A DNA stretch of 64,000 nt, taken from contig OX596336.1 in the NCBI GenBank assembly GCA_951394405.1, positions 4,030,001-4,094,000 on the forward strand, read 5' to 3'. The position numbers and the translations under genes are program-made. Origin of the DNA: Coprinellus micaceus (Eukaryota > Basidiomycota > Agaricomycetes > Agaricales > Psathyrellaceae). Of the stretch, positions 36,641-47,315 are shown piece by piece (position 1 is the first letter of the stretch; every line of letters begins with the position of its first letter). The notes beneath the pieces are model-generated. The model was not told the DNA's origin. It did not search any database and saw only the letters and a program-made list of their open reading frames with translations.

Positions 36641-39600
36641 AGAACTGGGACTTACTCTCTGAAGAGCAAATGGGGGGTCTGGTGTTGAGCTGTGCTCGTC
36701 GGTCCGAGGAACTGGGACTTACTCTCTGAAGAGCAAACGGGGTCTGGCGTTGAGCGACGCTCGTAGGTTTGAGGAACTGGGACTTACTCGCTGGAGGGCA
36801 AACGGGGCGTCTGGCGTTGAGCTACACTCGTCGGTCTGAGGAACTGGGACTTACTTCCTGGAGGGCAAACCAGGCGTCTGGCATTGAGCTGCGCTCGTCG
36901 GTCTGAGGAACTGGGACTTACGAACTGGAGGGCAAACGGGGCGTCTGGCGTTGAGCTGCGCTCGTCGGTCTGAGGAACTGGGACTTACTTCCTGGAGGGC
37001 AAACCAGGCGTCTGGCATTGAGCTGCGCTCGTCGGTCTGAGGAACTGGGACTTACGAACTGGAGGGCAAACGGGGCGTCTGGCGTTGAGCTGCGCTCGTC
37101 GGTCTGAGGAACTGGGACTTACTTCCTGGAGGGCAAACCAGGCGTCTGGCATTGAGCTGCGCTCGTCGGTCTGAGGAACTGGGACTTACGAACTGGAGGG
37201 CAAACGGGGCGTCTGGCGTTGAGCTACACTCGTCGGTCTGAGGAACTGGGACTTACGTCCTGGAGGGCAAACCAGGTGTCTGGCATTGAGCTGCGCTCGT
37301 CGGTCTGAGGAACTGGGACTTACTTCCTGGAGGGCAAACCAGGCGTCTGGCATTGAGCTGCGCTCGTCGGTCTGAGGAACTGGGACTTACCAACTGGAGG
37401 GCAAACGGGGCGTCTGGCGTTGAGCTACACTCGTCGGTCTGAGGAACTGGGACTTACCAACTGGAGGGCAAACAGGGCGTCTGGCGTTGAGCTACACTCG
37501 TCGGTCTGAGGAACTGGGACTTACTTCCTGGAGGGCAAACAGGGCGTCTGGCTTTGAGCGATGCTTGTCGGTCTGACGAACTGGGACTTACCCTCTGAGA
37601 GGCAAACGGGGTGTCTGGAGTTGAGCTGCGCTCGTCGGTCTGAGGAACTGGGACTTACTTCCTGGAGGGCAAACCAGGCGTCTGGCATTGAGCTGCGCTC
37701 GTCAGTCTGAGGAACTGGGACTTACGAACTGGAGGGCAAACGGGGTGTCTGGCTTTGAGCTACACTCGTCGGTCTGAGGAACTGGGACTTGCCAACTGCA
37801 GGGCAAACGGGGCGTCTGGCGTTGAGCTACGCTCGTCGGTCTGATGAACTGGGACTTACTTCCTGGAGGGCAAACCAGGCATCTGGCATTGAGCTGCGCT
37901 CGTCGGTCTGAGGAACTGGGACTTACTCGCTGGAGGGCAAACGGGGCGTCTGGCGTTGAGCTACACTCGTCGGTCTGAGGAACTGGGACTTACCAACTGG
38001 AGGGCAAACGGGGCGTCTGGCGTTGAGCTACACTCGTCGGTCTGAGGAACTGGGACTTACCAACTGGAGGGCAAACGGGGTGTCTGGCTTTGAGCTACAC
38101 TCGTCGGTCTGAGCAACTGGGACTTACGAACTGGAGGGCAAACAGGGCGTCTGGCGTTGAGCTACGCTCGTCGATCTGATGAACTGGGACTTACGATCTG
38201 AAAGGCACACAGGGCGTCTGGCGTTGAGCTACACTCGTCGGTCTGAGGAACTGGGACTTACTTCCTGGAGGGCAAACCAGGCATCTGGCATTGAGCTGCA
38301 CTCGTCGGTCTGAGGAACTGGGACTTACTCGCTGGAGGGCAAACGGGGCGTCTGGCGTTGAGCTACACTCGTCGGTCTGAGGAACTGGGACTTACCAACT
38401 GGAGGGCAAACGGGGCGTCTGGCGTTGAGCTACACTCGTCGGTCTGAGGAACTGGGACTCACTTTCTGGAGGGCAAACAGGGCGTCTGGCGTTGAGCTAC
38501 ACTCGTCGGTCTGAGGAACTGGGACTTACTTCCTGGAGGGCAAACCAGGCGTCTGGCATTGAGCTGCGCTCGTCGGTCTGAGGAACTGGGACTTACGAAC
38601 TGGAGGGCAAACGGGGCGTCTGGCGTCGAGCTACGCTCGTCGGTCTGATGAACTGGGACTTACTTGCTGGAGGGCAAACGGGGCGTCTGGCTTTGAGCGA
38701 TGCTTGTCAGTCTGACGAACTGGGACTTACCCTCTGAGAGGCAAACGGGGTGTCTGGAGTTGAGCTGCGCTCGTCGGTCTGAGGAACTGGGACTTACTCG
38801 CTGGAGGGCAAACGGGGCGTCTGGCTTTGAGCGATGCTTGTCGGTCTGACGAACTGGGACTTACCCTCTGAGAGGCAAACGGGGTGTCTGGAGTTGAGCT
38901 GCGCTCGTCGGTCTGAGGAACTGGGACTTACTTGCTGGAGGGCAAACGGGGTGTCTGGCTTTGAGCTACACTCGTCGGTCTGAGGGACTTGGACTTACGG
39001 CCTGAAGGGCAAACAGGGCGTCTAGCGTTGAGCTACGCTCATCGGTCTGAGGAACTGGGACTTACTTCCTGGAGGGCAAACCAGGCGTCTGGCATTGAGC
39101 TGCGCTCGTCGGTCTGAGGAACTGGGACTTACCAACTGGAGGGCAAACGGGGCGTCTGGCGTTGAGCTACACTCGTCGGTCTGAGGAACTGGGACTCACG
39201 TTCTGGAGGGCAAACGGGGTGTCTGGCTTTGAGCTACACTCGTCGGTCTGAGCAACTGGGACTTACGAACTGGAGGGCAAACAGGGCGTCTGGCGTTGAG
39301 CTACACTCGTCGGTCTGAGGAACTGGGACTCACGTTCTGGAGGGCAAACGGGGTGTCTGGCTTTGAGCTACACTCGTCGGTCTGAGCAACTGGGACTTAC
39401 GAACTGGAGGGCAAACAGGGCGTCTGGCGTTGAGCTACGCTCGTCGATCTGATGAACTGGGACTTACGATCTGAAAGGCACACAGGGCGTCTGGCGTTGA
39501 GCTATGCTTGCCGGTCTGATGAACCGGGACTTACTGGCTGGAGGGCAAACGGGGCATCTGGTGTTCAAATAGGCTCTCCGGACTGACGAACTGGGACTTA

Positions 39601-40668
39601 CCATCTGAAAGGCACACAGGGCGTCAGGGATTGAGCTACGCTCGTCGGTCTGACGAACTGGGACTTACTTCCTGGAGGGCAAACCGGGCATATAACGTTA
39701 AACACCCACTGCTTGGAAAGGTTTCCCACTCACTGGCTAAAGGCAAAGCATGTCTCGTGTCAGTCAGAAGACACCACTTACCGAAATGTCAACCTACAGC
39801 CTGAAGGAGATACGGGTGAGGAAACATCATCATTTGGAGAAAACTGGTCTAGTGTGCTTCACTCACCATCTGGATGATGGTCAGTGTGTTGCCCCAATTT
39901 TCCCTCAGGACAGAGACCAAGTACTCACCACCTCGATCTTGCGTGTGTGGCGAAAGAATGCTTCGTCATTGTCACCATTCGGGCTCGCCAGTTGGAACTT
40001 CCCCCTCCTAATCGATGAGGTGAAACGGGTATTACACCTTCGACTGAATCTCCGTGAGCATGGAATAGCTATGGTATATACACATGCAGCAAACAACGCA
40101 CCACACCTGCCACCCTTCGTCCTCAACAGTCCCGAGCTTTGTCTTCCCACATTTTGGGCACTTTTTTCTTAGTTCTACCCCGAACGCCTGTTCAATCAGC
40201 ATAGCCATCACCAAATGCTCAGGTTTCCCGACAATACTTATCCAGGTCTCGGGGGTAACGTCTGTTCCACCCTCCGCTCCTCCTGCCCGAGCGATGCAGT
40301 AACGCCCCTCTGTCACATGGCGTTCCCCAACCTTGTCCCTGAAATGAGTAGCAAGCGTCTTATGCAAGTCCTGCCGCATGGGTGTCAGGGGCCAGTTCCA
40401 GGCGTAAATGCATTTGCAGTGAACTCACGTCGTAGGTTGAGACGATATCCCAAGGGAGGGTGAAGGTCGACCCCAGTGCATCAGTTATGGTCAATGCATT
40501 GGCGCTGGTGTAGCCCGGGCGGGGTGGAAGGGATGCGAGCGTGGCTTTAACTTTAGCCCATATTTCCTCCTGAATTCTTCGTACTGACATGCCGATTAGA
40601 TGCCATCTCTTTGACCATTTTAACCCGAGGGGTAAACGTACATTCCTCAGAGTCGATACCGTGCACAA
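36199..40668 (-). CDS. ubiquitin-like-domain protein with a tail encoded by single-codon exons (proposed gene)
   Basis: Function unknown; model partly speculative. Minus-strand exons up to 40429 and 40370..40107 encode ALTITDALGSTFTLPWDIV, then DLHKTLATHFRDKVGERHV and KKCPKCGKTKLG. I read this as the fungal ubiquitin-like fold (ULD_2-like) plus half a zinc ribbon. After GWQ, splice signals give a 2-codon exon (40043..40038), a 3-codon exon (39937..39929), then 51 exons of one codon each: ATG 39869..39867, GCT 39800..39798, CCA 39736..39734, 47 in the 67-bp array (39671 down to 36589), and CAA 36521..36519. A last exon from 36435 encodes SHDQQPGPSRCMFTEP, with a stop at 36199-36201. All joins are phase 0 and no triplet is a stop. 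The 5' end above 40668 is unresolved. Confidence 0.45.
36589..39671 (-). repeat. 67-bp tandem repeat array (47 triplets) with intron-like units
   Basis: About 47 units, period 67 bp (a few 65-68). On the minus strand the consensus unit is 64 nt from GTAAGTCCCAG to CCCTCCAG, followed by a variable 3-nt triplet. The donor is GTAAGT in nearly all units, GTGAGT in three and GCAAGT in one; all are usable 5' splice sites. The last intron bases are always CAG, although the preceding bases vary (CTCCAG, TTTCAG, TCTCAG, CTGCAG, CTTCAG). A GCTCAA word about 30 nt before the end is the best branch-point candidate. Triplets in the array: GAA 11, TTC 8, TTG 7, CGA 4, AGA 3, AGG 3, ATC, CAA and AAC 2 each, and GAC, AAA, GCC, CCA and ATG once. 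No ORF longer than 60 codons exists across the array. Confidence 0.9.
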
Positions 40669-41681
40669 TCATATCTCTCCCAATGTTCGTAACGTCCAAA
40701 CGGCCGACGGAAGTATTGGCGCTGTTGCAGAGGAGTTGCACCCCGGTCTGCTCCGTGCTGGTCGACCGAATCGCGGCTGAAGATCATATTAAACGTCGAG
40801 ATCCGGGGTTCAGAGGTCAGTTCGACCAGACTACTCACCCGTTCTCGAGTATGGATGCCAGCGGTGTGATGTGGAGGGCATTTGAACTCTTCCGCGACCC
40901 TGCATGTCTGAAGCGCGACTCATGCCTGTTGCGGTGCGATATAACCTGGGCTCGAGGAGGCTTTATATCGTGTCGCTGGTTTATGTTGAGTGGGTGGGAG
41001 AGTTCAAGAAGTGTTCTAGGGAGACACACCTACGTGGGTGCGAATATTGCGCTCCCAAACGGCCGAGGTGGGGGTTGCGATATCTGACCCGACGTCTTTC
41101 GGAATCCTCTGCGACTCAGAATCTTGGTTGAACCCTGGATAGGTCCTCGGTTGAGTCTTGTCGGTGAGCAGAGTCGGCGTCGCTGTGCGATGGAAGAGCT
41201 CCCAGGGTACAGCCCTCAGTGGGGTGGGTAAGAGTACAAATGTATGGCTTGCGGCTTCGTTAACTGTAGGTGAAGGCATGAGGCTTCCTCGTGTGCGGAA
41301 ACGTGACCTACCGACCGATGTCCGCAAGGCTGAGTGCAGCCAAGTGGCATTGCACGATGACAGAATGTAATTAATACGATTGCAGGCTTGGTCGAGCCGC
41401 CGCCTGTAATCCAGGCACTGCTATGCCCTTGGGAGCATCTCTTCCTCCCAGCGAAGAAGTTGGGAGAACCGAAGCGAGGGTGGTCAAGCCGTTCACAAGG
41501 GACGCGTTTTCGGAGAGGGACCAAATGTTAGATATTCTGGTTGGTCGGGGTAGGAGGAAGAGGCAGGGCGCCAGGTCCGAACGTGACCCAGAGCCGGCAT
41601 ATGATCCGCTTTCCGGAACCCTCCCGATGTGGCAGCCTGCCCCGATTCGAACTTTGCCGTCAACCACCAAGATCGACCAAC
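40669..41681. other. unresolved stretch upstream of the ubiquitin-like gene
   Basis: Probably contains the 5' exons of the minus-strand ubiquitin-like gene, but several short minus ORFs (40553-41029) cannot be joined unambiguously. No plus-strand gene recognised. Confidence 0.35.
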
Positions 41682-42575
41682 ATGGACCCACTCGCCCACT
41701 TGTTTTCCAGCAACTCGTCCCCACGGCGCACAGAGATGATCTTCATCCAGAATCAAATCGACGCAGACACGACCGCCGTTCAGGAGTTGGAAAATAGGGT
41801 TCAAAGATACAAGGTCCTTATATCTCCCCTCCGACGTACGCGCCCGAGGTTCTTGGGGAAATCTTCGTGCTGGTAGGAGCAGGAATTCCCCGTGGCTAGA
41901 CAAGTCGTTCGAATTTGCCTCGTATCCCGCACCTGGTGCAGTGCGGCACCCGACAACGCATCCATCTGCTTCAAGAGAGTTGGAAATTGCCTCTCGCGCT
42001 CCCATACAACTCCAAGAGATCTTACGGTCGACTCGGCGTGCGCCCATCGTCGTGATGTACCATGTAATGGTAAACGACAGTCCTGCGCTCATCCTTTCCG
42101 ACGGTCCTTCTCTACGGCACTTCTCCCTTTCGTGCAAACTCAAATACTTTCAACGGCTGTCGGAGCGGGTAATCGCACATTCCCAAAGTGCCAAGCTCCA
42201 CCCTTGGAACTCGTTATGATCCTCAGATCTCAAGCTATCTGGGGTGTCATAGGACGGCCCCCCTCTGCGCACCAAATACTGTCGTATATCCCCACGGTAC
42301 CCTCCTCGTCCCTGTCAGGATTCCCTGTGCAGGATGAGATGACAGGAGTCGGCATCAGCCCTCACGCCCAGAGCCTTCTGGCCAACCTCGCCACCCTGAC
42401 CATTCCTCCCGTCTGGCCGGCCGTCTGGGAAGATGTATTCCTTTCCCAGTGCAGCAAACACCTTCGAGAGTTGACCGCCGACTTCGGCTACACCGCCAAA
42501 CGGACCACAGGGACCATTGATGTGAGGGCCCAGGTTGATGGGACCAACTCTGCAGGTCGCCGGCGCCTGTAAACA
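41682..42575 (+). pseudogene. F-box/LRR pseudogene, N-terminal and middle part
   Basis: From ATG 41682: RTEMIFIQNQIDADTTAVQE and YKVLISPLR give the coiled-coil/F-box start. The frame then shifts to APEVLGEIFVLVG and shifts again to VVRICLVSRTWCSAAP. The three pieces are in order of the family consensus (LSPLRR, EILGEIF, ICLVCKSWR) but in different frames, so at least two frameshifts are present. Further on, LANLATLTIPPVWPAVWED resembles the LRR part (SMSAWPTYW). Not translatable as one protein. Confidence 0.65.
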
Positions 42576-43699
42576 GTGTGGGAGCACTGTGGCCAGTCGC
42601 ACATCTCATCAACGCCGCTCTGGATGTGGTGCCAATGTATTCGTGAAACCTGGGGTCAGGTCTCTGGCCGGATAATAGTAGAAAATGCCCTAGAAAATGC
42701 TGAGCGTGTTTGTCCAGGTTCTGGGTCTGCTAATGAAGTTATCTTAGCTATTCCGTCAATTCTATGTAAAGATTCCATGGGAAGCCACTTCAATGAAGGT
42801 GCTGCTCAAGGGGAACGGGGACTTGAGGCGACGCGGACGGGGCACCCGGCAGACAGCCCAAGCCGGAATGTCTATTCGTGAGAGTGCCTGTTCGTTCTCC
42901 GACGCAAAGTTGAACATAAACCAAACGTCGTCAACAATCGCGTCGCGCACCCTTGTCCTCCACCACGACAGTCTCCACCCTTCCTCTCTAGCAACGTAGC
43001 TCAGGTATGTGCGTCAAGGTGTCCGCTTGCCCTCGCGTTTCTGACTTTGCTTTCTAGATTTCTTGTGGGTTCGTGTGCACCGCCATGGCTTGCGCCTGAC
43101 CAACGAGGTACGCATTTGGGCCATCCTTCAGAGGCTCGGGATTCACTAACATTCCCGTAGGTTCCTTTTAATGTGCTGGGGGTCGACGATGGGCCGGCAG
43201 ATGGGTGGTACCGGGTGGAGGGTGGAGGGATTGTCTTGCAACAGTACGACCTTCCTTCGGTTTCTTCTGTCGCCCACACTGACAATATGGCCCCATGTTC
43301 GTTCCCCACTTTTGCTCACTTGCCGGTCATATTTAGCGGCTCGGTAGAACAGTGTATTATACCGTAGCACTACTAGTATCTCTAGATTTCGTATAACCAC
43401 TAGTCCCTGTGTCCATTAGCGTTGCTAGTAAAGAATATATCTCAATTTCTCGTACCATCTCTCGTGAAAGCGGCATCCTCCACAACAGCATCAATGGAAC
43501 AAATGAACATGTAAATTCAACCCGGGTCAGTGTGCCCCTCGACGGCCTCGCCACCTGAGCTCAAAACATGGCCACAGGGTGGAGCGGACACCTCTCTGCC
43601 ATATCGACCTGGGGACAGTACCCTATTAGACCGATAGTATCCTGGCAGCGATATGGCAGCGCAGCCATCACGGCCCGCTGATGGGTGTCACCAGATGAC
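42576..43699. other. stretch between two F-box pseudogene parts
   Basis: No motif recognised in any frame. It interrupts two F-box pieces of the same orientation, so it could be an insertion into one ancestral gene, but I see no terminal repeats. Confidence 0.35.
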
Positions 43700-44321
43700 G
43701 GCCAAAATGTGGTGGACAGGTTTTGTCCTTCTGCCGGTGTACTTCAACCAAGAACCCTGTCCGTTTAACTTCACCGATTCAATATCGTTCCCACGCCTGA
43801 GTACACTCCGAATTCGCGAATTCGACGTGGATTGCGAGGGGGAATTTCTCAAACTGTTTTTCACCCCAGCGCTGGTCGAACTCGACCTCGACTTTGCGTC
43901 CTACGACCCCGAATACGTGCGTTACGATGGAGACGGACTGGGCGACGGCCTCGCCGCGTTTCTGACAAGGTCGCGTTGCAAAGCCACGCTGATTCACCCT
44001 CGACTTGCCCACATAAATCTGGCGGGGTATTCTCCCCCCCAAATCGCTCACCTTACGTTAAACTACATTGACGTTGATTCAACGGAGTTCTTCACAGGTC
44101 CCCATGATCCCGAGGAAAAGCTCTTGCCCAACATCGTTGATTTGCATGGCTTCAAGCGTACGAAGACACCGACCTCAAGAAGCTCTGCTACTACTTTACT
44201 TCAGATGCGGCGGGAAGCGGGACGGCTTCGTAGGCCTGTCATCGAGTTACCGGAAACTGTGGCGGAGTACTCTGAAGTCGCAGAGGTCAAGAATTTGAGG
44301 AGGTTGGGAGTAGGAATGTGA
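43700..44321 (+). pseudogene. F-box/LRR pseudogene, C-terminal part
   Basis: Frame of 43653 gives FPRLSTLRIREFDVDCEGEF, PALVELDLDF, then PPQIAHLTLNYIDVDSTEFF, typical of the C-terminal LRRs of this family. Near the end the sequence shifts between frames (DLKKLCYYF lies in another frame), indicating an indel around 44170. No start codon, F-box or upstream exon is attached, and a 1.1 kb unrelated stretch separates it from the other half. Confidence 0.6.
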
Positions 44322-46239
44322 CTTCGTGTGGGGTGGTCGTTTGGTAGCGATATGTTGAGTTTTCAATTGCTCTATTTGAGGGAGTAGGCCAGCTACTACA
44401 GGGTGTGTTTCGAATATGGATACTCATGTGGCAGAGCTTTGCTGATCCTGTGGTCGAGCCTGGATTCACTGACGTGTGCCTATGGATATGGGGGTCCGAT
44501 CGAATCCCGAGGGCTATACACTTGCGACGGCGTTTAATACCTACATTTTCTTTCGGATCGTGGAACCGCCTCGGAACGGGCGCTGCATCCGAGACTCGAA
44601 TCAGCGTACTTATGCTCATTTAAGCGCCCGACGGTTTTGAGATCACGCAATCGAAGCGCCGCTGGAACGCATGTTGAACGTCGACCACGTCATCCTCATC
44701 CTCTGCCCGTATCTCCGCTCACTCTCGTCGTTCGTTCTTCTCGAAGCCTACCTCATAGTATGCCTCGCGATTAACCTGAGGCTCCGGATCAGGTCCCTCA
44801 ATGTGCCTCCACACCGAAAAGCTTCACATAAGGCGGAACGAGGACCTACCAGCGACTACTGGGGCTGGTGTCGGCCTGCCTTCGTTACGCCTCCACCGCT
44901 TTCATTATCGCCCGCTCTTACAGGGGAATCATAGACAGGTCACGCCGGCTTGTGACCTCGCCTCATAAGGCCCGCCGGGAAAGGCGATATGGCAGAAGAA
45001 GATAGAGAGCAGGTGCGATGAAGTTGTGTCATCGGGGAGAGTTGGATCCATGGCATGGTATGTATCCATCCCGTCTTCACCTCCACCTCCACCCTCCCAT
45101 CCTATCCCTCTACTCGTTTCTCGTCCGCCTTCAATTCGACTCGCTGTCACTTCCACGCCGATACATACCCCGAACCTTCCTCCGTTTTCATTGGGCACCT
45201 TCCCTCAGGCTGTACTCGAGTGCCCCATGCTAACTTTATCCTTCTAGACAGAGGTCCACGCGTCTCACTATCGCTTGGGTACATGACGTTCGACGTTCCT
45301 CCTCCTCGCTCGAGTCCATACCGTTATCTACCTTCCCCCACCGTTAGGACCCTCTGCAAGTGCCCTCGTAGAATGCGGCTCCCCAAGAATTGTTCATTCG
45401 GCGGGCTAACAGCATATGCGCTCCGGACTCCTCCCATCCCCTACTGATTAGTCGTCGTCCCCACATTCAATCTATTCGAGGTGTACTACGCAATTTCGAG
45501 ACCGCCATTCGGCGTATGGTTTCAACACCCTCCACACAGAGACGGAGTATGGCTGTTGGCATTCGCCATCCCTTAGACTCTTCACGTATCAACGTAGAGT
45601 CGCCCGTCCAAGACGTTTCCCTGAGCCAGGTTCAACGCCTCGTCACACCAACGACGTCTCACCGCGTGGCCCTCCCAACCCATCACTCCACCATCCTGGG
45701 GCCGACCGGGTCGTCCAGTTGGTTACCATACATTTCCTGTTCCCCCTCCTCTTCGGAATTGTCACCCTTTCTGGCTTCCATCCGCCTCAGTGTTCCAGGG
45801 CTCCCATTTGCGATTCTCTCGGGTCCTCGCGCCCTTTCCCTCCTTTTGAACAAAGCTCGAACTCGATCACAGGCTAACTACATCCACACGCAGATATATA
45901 CGTCGCGTCGGCAACCCCCGTGCCGCTCTCTCCTACTCTGAATGTGTCGTTCACCCCGGATTTTCACCTATACCTGCATGTAATATACGCTACTCTGCAT
46001 CTTCCGGTGTAACGGTCTCCTCTCCGACACTATGTCTCTCGAAGTCCGAACACCGGATCGCAGTTGCTTATCGCCACCAGGTACATTCGGCCACTACCTT
46101 CTACGTTCCACGCCAGCCCCAGTGACATCCCGATCACGCCCTCCACCGTACCGCCTTTCCCTTCCGACGAGGATTCCGTCGAACACATACCGAAGCTACC
46201 ACTTAGCTCAGGTGTGCAGACAGCACCCTCTCTATTCCT
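44322..46239. other. unresolved Ser/Pro-rich ORF stretch
   Basis: Overlapping plus-strand ORFs at 45026-45247, 45055-45447, 45390-45941 and 46064-46648 are Ser/Pro/Thr-rich and together look like a protein read across frame breaks. I cannot identify a family or a consistent splice pattern; it may be a decayed gene. Confidence 0.3.
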
Positions 46240-46720
46240 CCCTCATGCTCTATTGCGAGTAACGCAACCACCACGACCGCATCGGCTGGAGGCGGTCCGT
46301 TTCGTGGTTCCTCTCGTCCGAGTCGATGGCTCCAGCCCGCCCCACGAATTCCGCGCGGAAGCGCCTACTCCCCGCCCTGTTGAGCCAGTGAGCGACCGGC
46401 TGAAAGTCGATTTCACCTCCGAGGTCGAGCCCGAGGGTGCTTTAAAGTTGGGGCGTTGCTATGGCCCCGTTCCGCCACGTCTTGCACACCAGGTTGAGAA
46501 GGACGAACGCAGTGGGAATGTCGCAAGGGGTTGCGGATGCTGGAGAGGACGACCGCAAACGCCTCTCCAAGAAGCTCGTTGGGCATGCTTCGAATTGAGG
46601 GTGGAGTTGCCTGGTTCATCTGCATGTTCAACAGGCTCGCGGAGGTGAGAGTCTCAATCGCTTGTCATACAGAGGCAATTGTAAGGGTGCGGGCTACAAG
46701 CGAGGTGGGAGGCAAGCTGG
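46240..46720 (-). pseudogene. F-box pseudogene fragment (minus strand)
   Basis: On the minus strand SIRSMPNELLGEAFAVVLSS is an F-box start. A frameshift follows, then NLVCKTWRNGAIATPQL, an in-frame TAA at about 46442-46444 where the family has Trp, and STLGLDLGGEIDFQPVAHWL then NRAGS. Downstream LRR sequence is missing. It lies head to head with another F-box fragment on the plus strand at 46.87 kb. Confidence 0.65.
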
Positions 46721-46869
46721 ACTGGTCTCTCGTCGAGAAATCCTAGGTCTCGAACCAAGTTCGCGGAGCACCTCGAGGTGATGCCAGGGTCACAAGACCG
46801 CCATCCTAGTCAGGCCAAAGTCAGGCCAAAGTCGTCCCGCCGCTGCACACTGAGCCAGAACTCGTTCGT

Positions 46870-47315
46870 AAGGCGTACGTTTGCGGCGATCAGTGTTGGC
46901 GACCCCCGGGTTGTGGAAGAACCCCACGATTGAGGGAAGCTCGCTGTCCACAGCGGTTCACAGGGTTCAAGCATGGCTTCCGCACTCCGGAGACCTTCCA
47001 AGGACCCTCACCCTCTTCGATAAGGACCAACGCTGGAGTGAGGATGATCCGGAAAACGACGAGAGCGAATCGCAAGGACCCTTGGAGGCTGAAGACGACG
47101 ACAGCGTGTGCTTGTTGCAAGTTGTTGAAGGCGGGGGAGCTGGAAGAAGCAGCGGCCAATATTCATTATCTCCCTATTTCTCTCTGAAGGCGTACTCCCG
47201 AGGTCGTTCAGGGCTGGGTGAAGTGATTCAGAGAGTGCACGATGATATACTGCGCCGCCACACTTCTACCGTTGCCAGACTGCCCAAAAAGCGGCTGGAT
47301 TTTCCCTTCCTTTGA
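46870..47315 (+). pseudogene. F-box pseudogene fragment (plus strand)
   Basis: VLATPGLWKNPTIE and VHRVQAWLPHSGDLPRTLTL then FDKDQ match the TPRLW and AEAWLKRAGSLPRTLGLFERD region of the intact F-box gene. The F-box itself is absent upstream and the LRR part soon ends in unrelated sequence. As it overlaps the same family region as the minus-strand fragment at 46.2-46.7 kb, it comes from a separate copy. Confidence 0.6.

Noticed and set aside
36589..39671. CRISPR-like array
   Set aside because: Regular repeats with short variable parts look superficially similar, but the variable part is only 3 nt, the organism is a eukaryote and no cas genes exist; splice-site structure explains the design better.
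36589..39671. Plain non-functional satellite
   Set aside because: Would not explain why donor changes are limited to functional GT/GC forms, why CAG is kept in all units, or why the same pattern continues in unrelated sequence on both sides. Still the null hypothesis until cDNA is seen.
44440..44510. tRNA gene (T-loop-like gatcgaatcccgag)
   Set aside because: No matching acceptor stem, D arm or anticodon arm could be drawn around it.
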